From the NCBI RefSeq assembly GCF_030704535.1, contig NC_081807.1:2707001-2771000 (forward strand): DNA of 64,000 nt, given 5' to 3'. Made by a program: the position numbers and the translations under genes. The notes beneath the pieces were generated by a model. That model ran no database searches. It was not told the origin of the DNA and was given only the letters and a program-made list of their open reading frames with translations. The DNA is from Vitis vinifera (Eukaryota; Streptophyta; Magnoliopsida; Vitales; Vitaceae). Shown here one piece after another: positions 22,913 through 33,253 of the stretch (position 1 is the first letter of the stretch; every line of letters begins with the position of its first letter).

Positions 22913-23672
22913 GCTGTCCTACTCTCTAAATTATTGATGGATGGGCATATTTTGAAAAACACATGCATCATGACCCTGTTTTTTCTCGTTTCAAATAAGC
23001 ACATCAAGGTGCATACCAAGGATGAGATCTCATCCTACCTCCTTATATGGTTTAAGGACACATCATATTCAATTTAGCTGGAACCAACCTTTTGAAGTCA
23101 ATTTTATATTTTCAATATCAACTTCTTGATTTCTTTTAACTACAACAACTCATTGATGTGGACAAGAATAGCATTTCAGAAGCATCAGTCCTGTTTTTGG
23201 GAGAGTTCATTGCAATATATCTGGTAATATTAGACAAGAATTTACAATTTTCCCTCAATAAGATTCTTCCATGAAAGCTTATTTCCATAACATATTCGTA
23301 TTGCCAGCAATTGTTCTATTTCACTTTCAACACATTCTTGCTGATGAGCAGCAGCTTCTCTCTTGTAATTAATTGACAGAAAACTGTAATGAATTCATAG
23401 CAATTTTGCATAAAAATATCCTGAATTAATCTTACTTTTTCCTCATATTTTAGATGATGAATTATATCACCAAGAGAAAAATCAAGTAAAGGCTATGTCC
23501 TAGGAATAACTGGTTAGATGGCTGCAACAATTATTTTTTTCATTTTGAGGCAATACGCAATAATTTAAGAGGGAGACAAGAAACACATGAAGAAAATGCC
23601 TTTGAATTCTCACTATATATATTATCAAACTAAACTTGTGTGGATCATTTACAAAATTTCAGTATGACCTCT

Positions 23673-24119
23673 TCAGAAGGCACATAATAGTAATGGTTCA
23701 TTGTTCTGTTCTTGATGGAAGTATGAAGAAGATGAGCGGTTACTTGAAGCTATAGACATGATCAAAGCTCTCTCTAAATCTTTTGCAACTCCTTGTTGGA
23801 TGAATGAAATCACATAATCCATAAAGACTGAATCACATGGCAATATGATGGGGCCTGCACTTTGTATCCCAAACTCCTCTTCAGACATTTGGAAAAGCTC
23901 TCTGAAGACTTCACTGCCAAGATATGCCAAGGGAATCACAAAGCGTTTTCTGTCAGAGGTGTAAACAACAAAATGGCCCTTATCAGCCACTGTTGACGTG
24001 CTGCAGCTGTCTGCATCCACTTCCCTGTTGATTCTTTGTAACAAAATCCTCTTCCTTCCAAGGGCCGCTACCTTCTGCCACTTCCTTGCCATTCTGATGA
24101 GTTTCTTTGGGCTGATCAT
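23673..24119 (-). CDS. SAUR: SAUR family auxin-responsive protein (B type), 148 aa
   Basis: This is an intact intronless SAUR. It starts MISPKKLIRMARKWQKVAAL, with core GHFVVYTSDRKRFVIPLAYL, FRELFQMSEEEFGIQSAGP and tail EPLLLCAF. It is about 91% identical to the B copy at 19466 and lies 4207 bp from it, which sets the period of the triad duplication. A TATA box is at 24244-24254 and CATATG at 24568-24573. The AuxRE-like GAGACA at 25081-25086 lies about 960 bp upstream. It is the B member of triad 3. Confidence 0.92.
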   Translation of the reverse strand: MISPKKLIRMARKWQKVAALGRKRILLQRINREVDADSCSTSTVADKGHFVVYTSDRKRFVIPLAYLGSEVFRELFQMSEEEFGIQSAGPIILPCDSVFMDYVISFIQQGVAKDLERALIMSIASSNRSSSSYFHQEQNNEPLLLCAF

Positions 24120-24962
24120 GCTGTCCTAGTCTCAAGTTGGAGGGAGAATAATTGAAGCAAGAATTTTCAGAAAGAAGGGAGATTTGCAGCTAGAACTCTA
24201 GAAAGGTGGTGTTGTGCTGATTGGAAGTCAATGCAAGTTGGCTATTATATATTACTGAGCCCCAATTCAGTCCCTGAAACTGTAAACTGATGTTAGGTTT
24301 GGTTGGGTGCAAAGCCATGTGCTGCATGGACAAGGAGGGGCCTTCAAGAAGTGGCTGAGAAGGTGCTGCATGAAGAGTCAAGGTGGAGCAATGAGCAAAG
24401 CCACTCAGTATATTTGGTCCTATCTGCCAAGTGGTTTAGTGACAACAAATCCAATCCCTTTAGCTGGAAACCGACAACAGATAGTCTGAACAAAGACGGA
24501 AAAATAAACAAATCATGGAGGGAACAATATATTAACTGATCCTTTGCTTTCTTATATCAATTGGGTACATATGGAATTTAGGAGGGTCAGGGTTTTAGAA
24601 CCTGAAAAGCCACATAATGTACAAGCCACTCAATGCCTATACACAGTGACTGAAGTTTCCCCCATGTTGGGTTGCATATGATATGGAGATCAAACTTAAC
24701 TGAAAGAAAAAAGGAAGTTCTAAAAATTTACAATCTATTTCTCAAGGTAGAGAAAGATGTAGATCCAAACAAGGAACATGGCTTGCACACAGTGGGAAGG
24801 AACCAAGTGGGATTTACAAAGCATGGAAGATTTTGAGATCTGGGCATGTTTGCTTGCTGTTCAAAGGCCACTAATTTAATTCATACATGATACCACAAGT
24901 ATTACTTTTCCCCCTGTTTTCTCAGCAGCCAAACACAATTATAAGAGTAAAAGAAACAAAAA

Positions 24963-24993
<31 letters not shown>

Positions 24994-25250
24994 GAAGTCA
25001 CCTGTTTGTAAGTGGGGTTTGTGAGCCAAGCCAGGAGCTATAGCTCCTGTTGTGAACTTGTTCAGAAATTGGTTTCTTATGAGACAAATCCATTAAGACC
25101 CCAAAACCAAGACGAGAGAGAGGAAGCTATAGCACTATTGCTCGGCTTGAAAACCCATCTTACAAAGAAGTTAGTCTGTTTTCATATTTCTGTTTCTTTT
25201 ATTCATCACTGTGTTTGAATGCTGTGAAAACAGGGGAAAGTAGTACATGG
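24120..25250 (-). promoter_or_regulatory. Promoter region of the B-type SAUR of triad 3
   Basis: It has the same order of elements as in triad 2: TATA at 24244-24254, the conserved block at 24300-24540, CATATG at 24568-24573 and GAGACA (complement of TGTCTC) at 25081-25086. A GAAA microsatellite at about 24963-24993 is private to this copy. Confidence 0.6.
24963..24993. repeat. (GAAA)n microsatellite
   Basis: About seven GAAA units in tandem lie in the distal SAUR upstream block and are not expanded in the paralogous blocks at 18240 or 20750. Confidence 0.85.
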
Positions 25251-25601
25251 CTTCTAGGTCCATATATGAATGTGTGCCTCATTTGTATGTTATATACTCA
25301 TGAAAGCAAACCCTCTTTATGCCTAGAATTTAAAGAATTGTAAAAATCTGATGTTAGAACAAAAAGCAAAAGGTTTGGCGATTTGGCCTGAATCAAGCCT
25401 TCTTTGAAAGCTCATTCACTTTGGGCTGCTTTTCTATGTTTAACAGATTTTGTCCACAACTCATTTGGAGGCAATAAGCAATATATGCTAAAGGGGAGAC
25501 AAGAAATATGAAGAAAATGCCTTGGAAATTCTCATTATATGTATATTATCAAAATAAACTTGTGTCGATCATTTACATAAAAAAAAAAAAGTATGATTTC
25601 T

Positions 25602-26048
25602 TCAGAAGGCATGTAGTAGTAATGGCTCATTGCTCTGTCCTTGATGGAAGTATGCAGAGGATGAGCAGTTACTTGAACCTATAGACATGATCAAAGCTCT
25701 CTCCAAATCTTTTGCTACACCACGTTGGATGAATGAGATTGCATAGTCCATAAAGACTGAATCACAAGGCAATATGATGGGGCCCTCACTTTGTATCCCA
25801 AACTCCTCCTCAGACATTTTCAAAAGCTCTGTGAAGATTTCATTGTTGAGATAAGCCAAAGGAATCACAAAGTGTCTCCTATCAGAGCTGTAAACAACAA
25901 AACGGCCCTTATCTGCCACTGCTGATGTACTACAACAGTCAGCATCCAAAACCAGATCAACTCTTGGTATAGAAATTCTCTTCCTCTTCATGGCAGCTAC
26001 CTTCTGCCACTTCCTTGCCATCTTCATGAGTTTCTTGGGACTGATCAT
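25602..26048 (-). CDS. SAUR: SAUR family auxin-responsive protein (A type), 148 aa
   Basis: This is an intact intronless SAUR. It starts MISPKKLMKMARKWQKVAAM with KRKRISIPRVD, core GRFVVYSSDRRHFVIPLAYL, then SEEEFGIQSEGP and tail LLLHAF. The conserved core His of KGHFVV is Arg here. Seventeen of 148 residues differ from the A copy at 21344, nearly all in the N-terminal half. A TATA box (26165-26172) lies about 120 bp upstream. The upstream block with GCAAAGCCATGTGCTGGTTG at 26230 is A-type and is shared with 21977. It is the A member of triad 3. Confidence 0.92.
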   Translation of the reverse strand: MISPKKLMKMARKWQKVAAMKRKRISIPRVDLVLDADCCSTSAVADKGRFVVYSSDRRHFVIPLAYLNNEIFTELLKMSEEEFGIQSEGPIILPCDSVFMDYAISFIQRGVAKDLERALIMSIGSSNCSSSAYFHQGQSNEPLLLHAF

Positions 26049-27247
26049 GGTTATTCACTGAGTAATAAGAGAGAAAACTTCGAACAGGTGAAGAATGGAG
26101 ACTTCAATCTTAGTATTCCAGAAGGGTATTTCTGTGCTGTTTGAGATGCAGAATGGAAGGTCAGTTATATAGTATTGAGGATCAAGACAGTAGATAATTG
26201 TATTTTTCATTTTGTGGGGATCCAATGAATGCAAAGCCATGTGCTGGTTGGACCACAAGATCATTAAGGGTAGGCAAGTTTGGTTGTGTTCTGCAATCAA
26301 TGCATTCAGAAATTCAAAGCAGCAGATACATCTCCTTGCATTTTGCTAAGTTATCTGTAGACATAGCAGAAGATGCATATCCTTTCATTTTGCTAAGCGA
26401 TCTGCAGACATAATGGCTCCAATGAGTTTAGCTGTTCGCTCATTCTAACAACAGAAGTCCACGTATTGACGAAGGCACAAGAAAACTATCACCAATCAAT
26501 CTAACAATCATATTATTTGGGAAGGTAAGATGGAACCCTCAAACATTTATGAAAAAATGAGTGGTATCCGTTAAAAGTTGTCTTTCCAAGCTGATTGTGG
26601 ACGACAGTCTGGTTGTCATTAGAAGCCATTGCTCTCACCATATACACCTAATGGATTGTTATAATTGCGTTAATATTTCTGCAGGCCAGTGAACGTTGGT
26701 AAAATACTGCTAAAATTCAACCCTGGAGCAAATCTAATCATAATTGCATTGGCAAGAAACGCAGGGTTTCCCACACTATGTAGAGTCATCAGGCTTAACA
26801 TGTTTCCATTGACCTTTGTGGAGAAGGCTGAGCCACTGTGAATGAGAGATTGCTTTAAAAGCCTATTCTAAATTGCTCTATTATCCGAGTTTATTCAGAT
26901 TTTAATGTTCAATAGCCATGAGATGGAGACAGCAAATTAATCAGTTTGTGCACTTTCACATAAGATGGGCCTCAATAGGACAAAACTACAACCGATTCTT
27001 AGAAGAAATCCGGAGGACTGATCTGAATCAGAACATGGGTTTATGGCAATTCTCCAAAGATTAGATAAATTAATGCTCTTAATTTGAAATGGACTATTAT
27101 TCATAATAAAGGTCACCAGGAAGATGATGTATATCATGTGCCACCCTGACTGTAATTACTTTATGAAGGAAGATAAACAAGGAAAAACTTGGCAATTGTC
27201 AAAGAATGTATCACTATATTAATTGTGTGGATCATTACAAATTACAG

Positions 27248-27688
27248 TTAATAGCCACAAACAAGTAAATGTTGGCTTATATGTTCTTGATGGGAAGATG
27301 ATTGTGAGCAGCGACTGGTAACAAGGGAGAAGATCAAGGCTTTCTCCATATCTTTAGCTACCCCACGTTGAATGAGTGGGAGTATGTACTGCATGAAGAC
27401 TGAATCACAAGGCAATGTTATAGGCCCATCACTTTGCAGTCCAAACTCCTCCTCAGACATCTTAAAGAGCTCTCTGAAGATGTTATTGCTGAGATACACC
27501 AAGGGAATCATAAACCGCCTCTTATCAGTGGGATATACAACAAAATGGCCTTTATCAGCCACTGATGTGCTACAAGTGCCTGCATCCATATCAGCATCAG
27601 TTCTTGGTGAAGAAATTCTTTTCCTCCCAAGGGCTGCTCTTCTCTGCCACTTCCTTGCCATTTTGATGAGCTTCTTGGGGCTTATCAT
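27248..27688 (-). CDS. SAUR: SAUR family auxin-responsive protein (C type), 146 aa
   Basis: This is an intact intronless SAUR and the most diverged of the intact set. It starts MISPKKLIKMARKWQRRAAL with GRKRISSPRTDADMDAG, core GHFVVYPTDKRRFMIPLVYL, FRELFKMSEEEFGLQSDGP and tail SQHLLVCGY. The tail and the ITLPCDSVFMQYILPLIQ segment define the C type, also seen in the broken plus-strand copy at 30389. A TATA box (27804-27812) lies about 120 bp upstream. It is the C member of triad 3 and the only C copy that is still whole. Confidence 0.92.
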   Translation of the reverse strand: MISPKKLIKMARKWQRRAALGRKRISSPRTDADMDAGTCSTSVADKGHFVVYPTDKRRFMIPLVYLSNNIFRELFKMSEEEFGLQSDGPITLPCDSVFMQYILPLIQRGVAKDMEKALIFSLVTSRCSQSSSHQEHISQHLLVCGY

Positions 27689-28623
27689 GTTTTCTAACCC
27701 TGTATTATGGATGGATGACTTTGAGAAAAAAGAGAACAGAAGACTTAGATCTTAGAGCTCTGAGAAGACTTTGCTGTGCTGAATGGAAGGCAATGGAAAT
27801 TAGTTATATATTCACAAGGTTTGAGACACTGCATTTATTGTAGCTTTCTTCATGTTGGGATTCATCTGTTGCAAAACCATGTGATGAGCTATATTTTTGA
27901 AAAACAAATGCTTGGTGACCGAGTATTTTTACGTCGCAAATCAGAATATCAAGGTGCAGACAAGGGATGATATCTCATCCTATCTAGTATGTGGTTTAAC
28001 GACACATCATATCCAATTTAGCTGGCAGCTAATGAGTCATAGGAGTCTTTATCAAGCACCAGAACAAAGATAAACTGGTGGGCTCTTAAGAACTAATTCA
28101 TTGGACCAGAAGTGAAATACTGAATGTTTTGGCATGCTTGAACTTGAACTCTAATAGATCAATTTTAGTTTCTCCAAACAAGCACATGATACCAACCTTT
28201 AAATTTAATTTCAATATGAAGGGCTTGCAACTCTAAAGGAAAAGTGAAGAATCTGTCCAGGATACAGGACTGATAGATAGAAATTGCCTTCTGTAAAATC
28301 AAATTTTACAACACCAAGTAAAACCATCACCATTGTTTGTGAGAGTTTGTTAAATGAGGCTTTCCTGCCGGCCGTGAATAAAGTTGGGTTTCTAATACTA
28401 ATCTGTTTCTCAGTAATAAAAAATCTACACAAAAAAACACTAAAAAGTTTGGCCTTTTCAGAGATTGTTCTGTTTCATTTTCGACACATTCCATGGATGG
28501 GCTACTGAATCTCCCTTGTAATTAAATGGAAAAAGACTACGTAATGTTTTACTTATCATTGGTTTCAATGGTTTCACCAAAGGAAGTAAGTTCGATGATG
28601 AACAACGCCCCAGAAATACGTAT

Positions 28624-28755
28624 TTAGATGGTTGGATCAATTATAACAAAATCCTCATCCCAATTGATTCTTTGTAACAAAATCCTTTTCCTCCCAATGG
28701 CAGCTACCTGCTGCCACTTCCACACCATTTTGATGAGCTTCTTGTGACTAATCAT
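28624..28755 (-). pseudogene. SAUR (B type) 5' fragment
   Basis: Only the first about 30 codons are SAUR-like (MISHKKLIKMVWKWQQVAAI, GRKRILLQRIN). The frame then enters unrelated sequence and stops after 43 codons. Leader and TATA (28808-28818) are B type. The promoter is shared head-to-head with the plus-strand SAUR at 29355. Confidence 0.8.
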
Positions 28756-29354
28756 ACTGTCCAGGCAAGGTATTGTTGTGCTGAGTGGAAGGCAATGCAA
28801 GTAGGTTATTATATATTACTAAGGCCCAACGCCATCCCTCTTCTATAACTTTCACTGTTAGCTTTGCAGGGTGAAAAGGCATGTGCTGCATGGACATGAA
28901 GGGACCTTGAAGGACTGGTTGCATTTGGTGGTGCTCTTGCTTGGAGAGCCAAGGTGGAGCATAGCTGAATGGTTTAATGGAACCGATAGCAGATGGTCTA
29001 TACAAAATGACAGAAACTTAAATAGATAGAAGCAGAAAATATATGCCACCAGGCAGGTAGGAACCAATATATTCTGTGGCTACGCTCCATCTTGACCCTT
29101 CCAAGCAGTTGGACATAGATAATCCTTGAAGGCCCCTCATTGTCCAGGCAGCACATGGTTTTGCACCCAACCAAAACCGACACAAAGAAAGTTATATCTG
29201 GGGGACTGTCTTGGGACTTAGTAATATATAATAGTCTGCTTGCATTTCCTTCTGCTCAGCACAACAATACCTTGCACTCCTAGCCTCAAAATCTCCTTTC
29301 TTTCTCAAAATTCTTTCTCGAAGTATTCTCCCTCTGACTTGAGAGTATAACAGT
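28756..29354. promoter_or_regulatory. Inverted-repeat, divergent SAUR promoter
   Basis: Two B-type promoters face away from each other within 599 bp. Left-facing: leader GCAAGGTATTGTTGTGCTGA and TATA at 28808-28818. Right-facing: the near-complement at 29222-29275 with TATA (TAATATATAAT) at 29222-29232. The copies form an imperfect inverted repeat, with the conserved CATGTGCTGCATGGAC-type block in both (about 28878 and 29145). Confidence 0.7.
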
Positions 29355-29801
29355 ATGATCAGTCCAAAGAAGCTCATCAAAATGGCAAGGAAGTGGCAGA
29401 GGGTAGCTGCCATTGGAAGGAAAAGGATCTCATTGCAAAGCAGCAAAAGGGATCTGCATGCTGAGTGCTGCAGTACATCATTGATGGCCGATAAGGGGCA
29501 TTTTGTTGTTTACAGTTCTGATAGGAGACGCTATGTGATCCCCTTGGCATATCTTAACACTGAAATCTTCAGAGAGCCTTTACAAATGTCTGAGGAGGAG
29601 TTTGGGATACAAACTGATGGCCCCATCATACTGCCATGTGATTCAATTTTTACAGACTACATAATCTCATGCATCCAACGCGGTGTTGCAAAAGATTTGG
29701 AGAGAGCTTTGGTTATGTCTATAGCTTCCAGCAACTGTTCATCTTCCTCACACTTCCTTCATGGACAGAATAATGAACAACTACTACTATGTGCCTGCTG
29801 A
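29355..29801 (+). CDS. SAUR: SAUR family auxin-responsive protein, 148 aa, plus strand
   Basis: This is the only intact SAUR on the plus strand in this window. It starts MISPKKLIKMARKWQRVAAI with GRKRISLQSSKRDLHAE, core GHFVVYSSDRRRYVIPLAYL, then SEEEFGIQTDGP and tail QLLLCAC. It groups with the B type by promoter and by the SLQ and SIASSNCSSSS segments. A TATA box at 29222-29232 lies about 125 bp upstream. It marks the point where the array turns over. Function as for the other SAURs is inferred from the family. Confidence 0.92.
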   Translation: MISPKKLIKMARKWQRVAAIGRKRISLQSSKRDLHAECCSTSLMADKGHFVVYSSDRRRYVIPLAYLNTEIFREPLQMSEEEFGIQTDGPIILPCDSIFTDYIISCIQRGVAKDLERALVMSIASSNCSSSSHFLHGQNNEQLLLCAC

Positions 29802-30388
29802 AGCAATTAGGCTCAAATTTTGTAAATCATCTGCACAATTTTAATTTCATATATATGTCAAGATATTTTTCTGAGGATTTTTACAAGTCCATTATTGCTT
29901 TAATGCATCTATATTCTTTTGTCAATCAAATTACAAGAGATATGCAGCAGCCCAACAGATGAGATGTGTTGAAAGTGAAAAAGAACGATCTCTGACCTTC
30001 CCATATTTTAGTGTTGGTTTCATTTAGGAATATTAATCTGAAATAGCCCCAAATATTTGTATCATCACCCCCTAAATATTTAGGATATTTTCAGGACTTA
30101 TTGAGGACAGTAGGAAAATCTTATTTAATAGTTTTTCAGATATAATTCCAATGGACTCTCACAAACACTGGATTGATATTGTTAACTTACTTTCAGAAGC
30201 AATTTTTACCTATCGATCTACTATGCAGAATTAATTCCTTATTTTCATGAAAATTTCTTAATGAAAGGAAGTCAACCAGCCAAATTGGATATGATGTGCC
30301 TTTCAACTACATAACAAGGTTCCAACATCTAAATTTTCTTCTCTTCTTTCTCAAAGCCGTCAGTTCATAATATCTAGAGGAAGGCAGC

Positions 30389-30832
30389 ATGATAAGCCCC
30401 AAGAAGCTCATCACAATGTGGCAAAGGATAGCAGCCTTGGGAGGGAAAGAATTTCTTCACCAAGAACCAATGATGATATGGGTGCAAACAGTTGTAGCAC
30501 ATCAGTGGATCATAAAGGCCATTTTGTTGTGTACATTGCTGATCGTAAACGATTTATGCTATGCGTCCCTTCGTGTATCTCAATAATAGCATCTTCAGAG
30601 AGCTCTTCAAGATGTCTGAGAAGAGTTTGGATTGCCAAGTGACGGGCCTATAACACTGCCTTGTGATTTAGTCTTCATGGAGTACATACTCCCACTCATC
30701 CAACAAGGTGTAGCTAAGGATATGGAGAAAGCTTTGCTTTTCTCCATTGCAGCCTGTCACTGCTCAGAATCGTCTTCTCATCAAGAAAACATAAGTGAAA
30801 ACATAAGCCAGCGATCACTTGTTTGTGGATGA
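30389..30832 (+). pseudogene. Frameshifted SAUR (C type)
   Basis: SAUR sequence runs the full length of a normal gene but falls in three frames: MISPKKLITMWQ, then ERISSPRTNDDMGANSCSTS with HFVVYIADRKRF, then SDGPITLPCDLVFMEYILPL to SLVCG. At least two frameshifts and a small N-terminal deletion are visible. The C-terminal segment matches the C-type SAUR at 27248. It is a pseudogene. Confidence 0.85.
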
Positions 30833-30954
30833 TTTTTTCACAATTTCCAAGACTTATATCTCTGTTTGTCTTTCATTATAATATAGTAAACTGAAGCAAG
30901 ATTGGTAACTGAAATGAGTGGATGTGATCTTTATCATGCTCTGCAGTCCATTTC

Positions 30955-31054
30955 AACGGAAGAGAATTGCTTTGGGACGAGAAGCTTTTCCTCCCGATGG
31001 CAGCTATCCTCTGCCACTTCCTTGCCATTTTATGAGCTGCTTGGGACTGATCAT
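30955..31054 (-). pseudogene. SAUR 5' fragment, minus strand
   Basis: The start codon (31052-31054) and leader are conserved, but the frame shifts within the MISPK... helix and SAUR homology ends after about 30 codons. A B-type promoter follows upstream, with TATA at 31179-31189, the conserved block at 31230-31330 and CATATG at 31493-31498. Confidence 0.75.
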
Positions 31055-31800
31055 GCTGTCCAACTCTCAAGCCAGATGAAGAACACTTCAGGCAGAAATG
31101 TTGGGAAAGAAAGGAGACTCACGGTTTGAACTCTAGAAAGGTATTGTTGTGCTGAGTGGAAGGCAATGCAAGGAAGCCATTATATATTACTAAGCTCCAG
31201 TAGAGTCCCTCAGATGAAATTTTCTTCAGGTTTGGCTTGGTTGGGTGCAAAACCATGTGCTGCATGAACAAGGAAGGACCTTCACAGAGTGGCTGCATAT
31301 GGCTCTGCTCTCTTAGGGAGTCAAGGATGAGCATAGCCCCAGAATACACCCAGTCCTATGTGCCAATTGGTCTAATGACACTGATACTATCAGCTAAGCT
31401 GGAAACCGATGATAGATACTGTGGCAAATGACAGGGATCGGAGCAGGAATAATAGGCCAATAAATCCTTTTCTTGCTTATATTAATTGGATCCATATGGG
31501 AATTCATGTGTTTCATGGTTTTAGAACTCAGAACACCACAAAATGCAGAAGCCATTTCTTGGCCTATACACATTACTGAAGCTCTCCCTGCATTGGGCTG
31601 CACAGGGAGATGAAATCTCATTACAAACTAACTAAAATTCTAACATTTTTTGTTATTTCTGGTCTGACCCAAGAATGCTCGAAGACAGGAGTTTTCATAT
31701 AAAAAACTTTGGGGTAAGTGGGGTTTTTGAACCAACATAAGAGCCACAGATCTTATGCTCAGTTTTTTCACAAATGGGTGTTACTCATATAGTCCATGGA
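31055..31800 (-). promoter_or_regulatory. Orphan SAUR B-type promoter block
   Basis: It carries TATA (31179-31189), the GCAAAACCATGTGCTGCATG block, CATATG (31493-31498) and the distal AGTGGGGTTTTTGA block near 31720. It is now attached only to a SAUR fragment, so it probably drives no SAUR product. Confidence 0.55.
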
Positions 31801-33253
31801 GACCCTAAAACCAGCATGAGAAAGACAGAAACGTTAGAGAAGAGAATAATGGATTGTCCTTGAGGAAACAGTGAAACAATTTTTAGACTAGAAAATGGGG
31901 AAACCAAATTGAAGTCACTTTGATTGGTGTAGAAAGGAAACAATAGATTAATTTAGACTTGAAAATAGCAAAATTTCAAGTCTCATAGGAGTAAATGGAG
32001 ATTTCTAAAAAAAATGAAATTGAAATTATAGACCATGGTTCAGATCTTTGATCATTGCTGGATGTGGCATCCCACAGCTAAATTTTCTTATTTTAAGACA
32101 TCTAAGAGAACCATTTCTTGCCATTGAGTTCCACAATGAATGATAAAAGTCACGGATTTTATTCTTCCCTAGATTGTTAATCTAAGCAGAGGCCATGTTT
32201 ATTTGGGATTATAAGTAGTCACTGTGGGTGTGCGAATAAACTTTGAGCTGAGAAACTGAAAAAACTCAAAAGAGTTGAGGCATGAAATGGTATGGATTAG
32301 CTTATATTATGCTGCAGTTCATGCACTGTTAGGATTTGTGCCCACAACCCATAATATGTATCATGCTCCCTCATAGGCCTTGGACAGAGAAATGATGGAG
32401 AGAGGACTTGAACCCCACGCCTCAGGTTAACAAGACAAGAAAGATATTATGGATGTAACATATGGTCTAATGGATTGTGATGGAAAATCTGAAGATATCC
32501 CACTCAAAAAAGCAACAGTATAAGTATGCTTAAGCAACAGCAAAAGTATTCTTACTCTAACCAAAAGTTCCCAGTATGGGAAATGGATGATGATATAGAA
32601 AGCATAAAAAAGAAGGCCTGAAGAATTTTTTTCCCAATCCATCATAAAATAATGATAAATGATATTTCGATAACAAAAAGAACTCCCCCCAAAGAAAAAA
32701 AAAAATCTTTTGAGCAACTCCTGTGACTAGATGGGGCTTATGTCAACCGTAATTGGCCCTAGTTAAGAACCAATATTTTAATAATAGCAGTACAGATATT
32801 TTATAGGCATGAAAGTATGATAGGACTATCTCCCTCCATTCTCAGCTCCTTATCATGGCTATTTGAATTGGAGCTCCATCAATAGTTCAAGTTCATGTGT
32901 GCTACATCCTAGTTATGATGATAATTATATTGCTGATTCATTTCTTGGAGCTTTTTCAGTAAAGAAAATGATGGCATTCACTAATTTTCTTTATTATAAA
33001 GAAAAGAAATATGTACCACCATTTCAAATCTGCAATCACCATATATATCATTTACAGTTTTGTTAATATCTCAAGGCACAATTCACCATACTGATTAACA
33101 TAATTACAGTTTCACTAATAATAAGCTCCTTTGTTCAGTACAAATTATAAGCACAACAACAAAACTCATTACATCTTTCTAGAGATAACACAATCAAAGG
33201 AATAGGGATGGTTTGATATGGGAAACAATTGGCATACACATGTTTTATCAAAG
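31800..33253. other. Intergenic region, no gene seen
   Basis: There is no family-like reading frame. At 32330-32440 the minus strand carries GGGGTTCAAGTCCTCT, which resembles a tRNA/SINE B box, but no A box at the right spacing was found. The part next to 33254 is probably the 3' UTR of the kinase gene. Confidence 0.4.

Noticed and set aside
17618-24539. Recurrent 76-78 codon plus-strand frame (MGAKPCAAWTRRGLQEVAEK) in three SAUR upstream blocks
   Set aside because: The three copies differ mostly by amino-acid-changing substitutions and one has a shifted end, so there is no sign of coding selection. The block is better explained as duplicated SAUR promoter DNA; its A-type relative at 26198 and B-type relative at 31237 are not in the same frame.
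32330-32460. Possible second SINE or tRNA-like sequence (GGGGTTCAAGTCCTCT on the minus strand)
   Set aside because: The B-box-like word is good, but no A box at the right distance, no A-rich tail and no target duplication were found.
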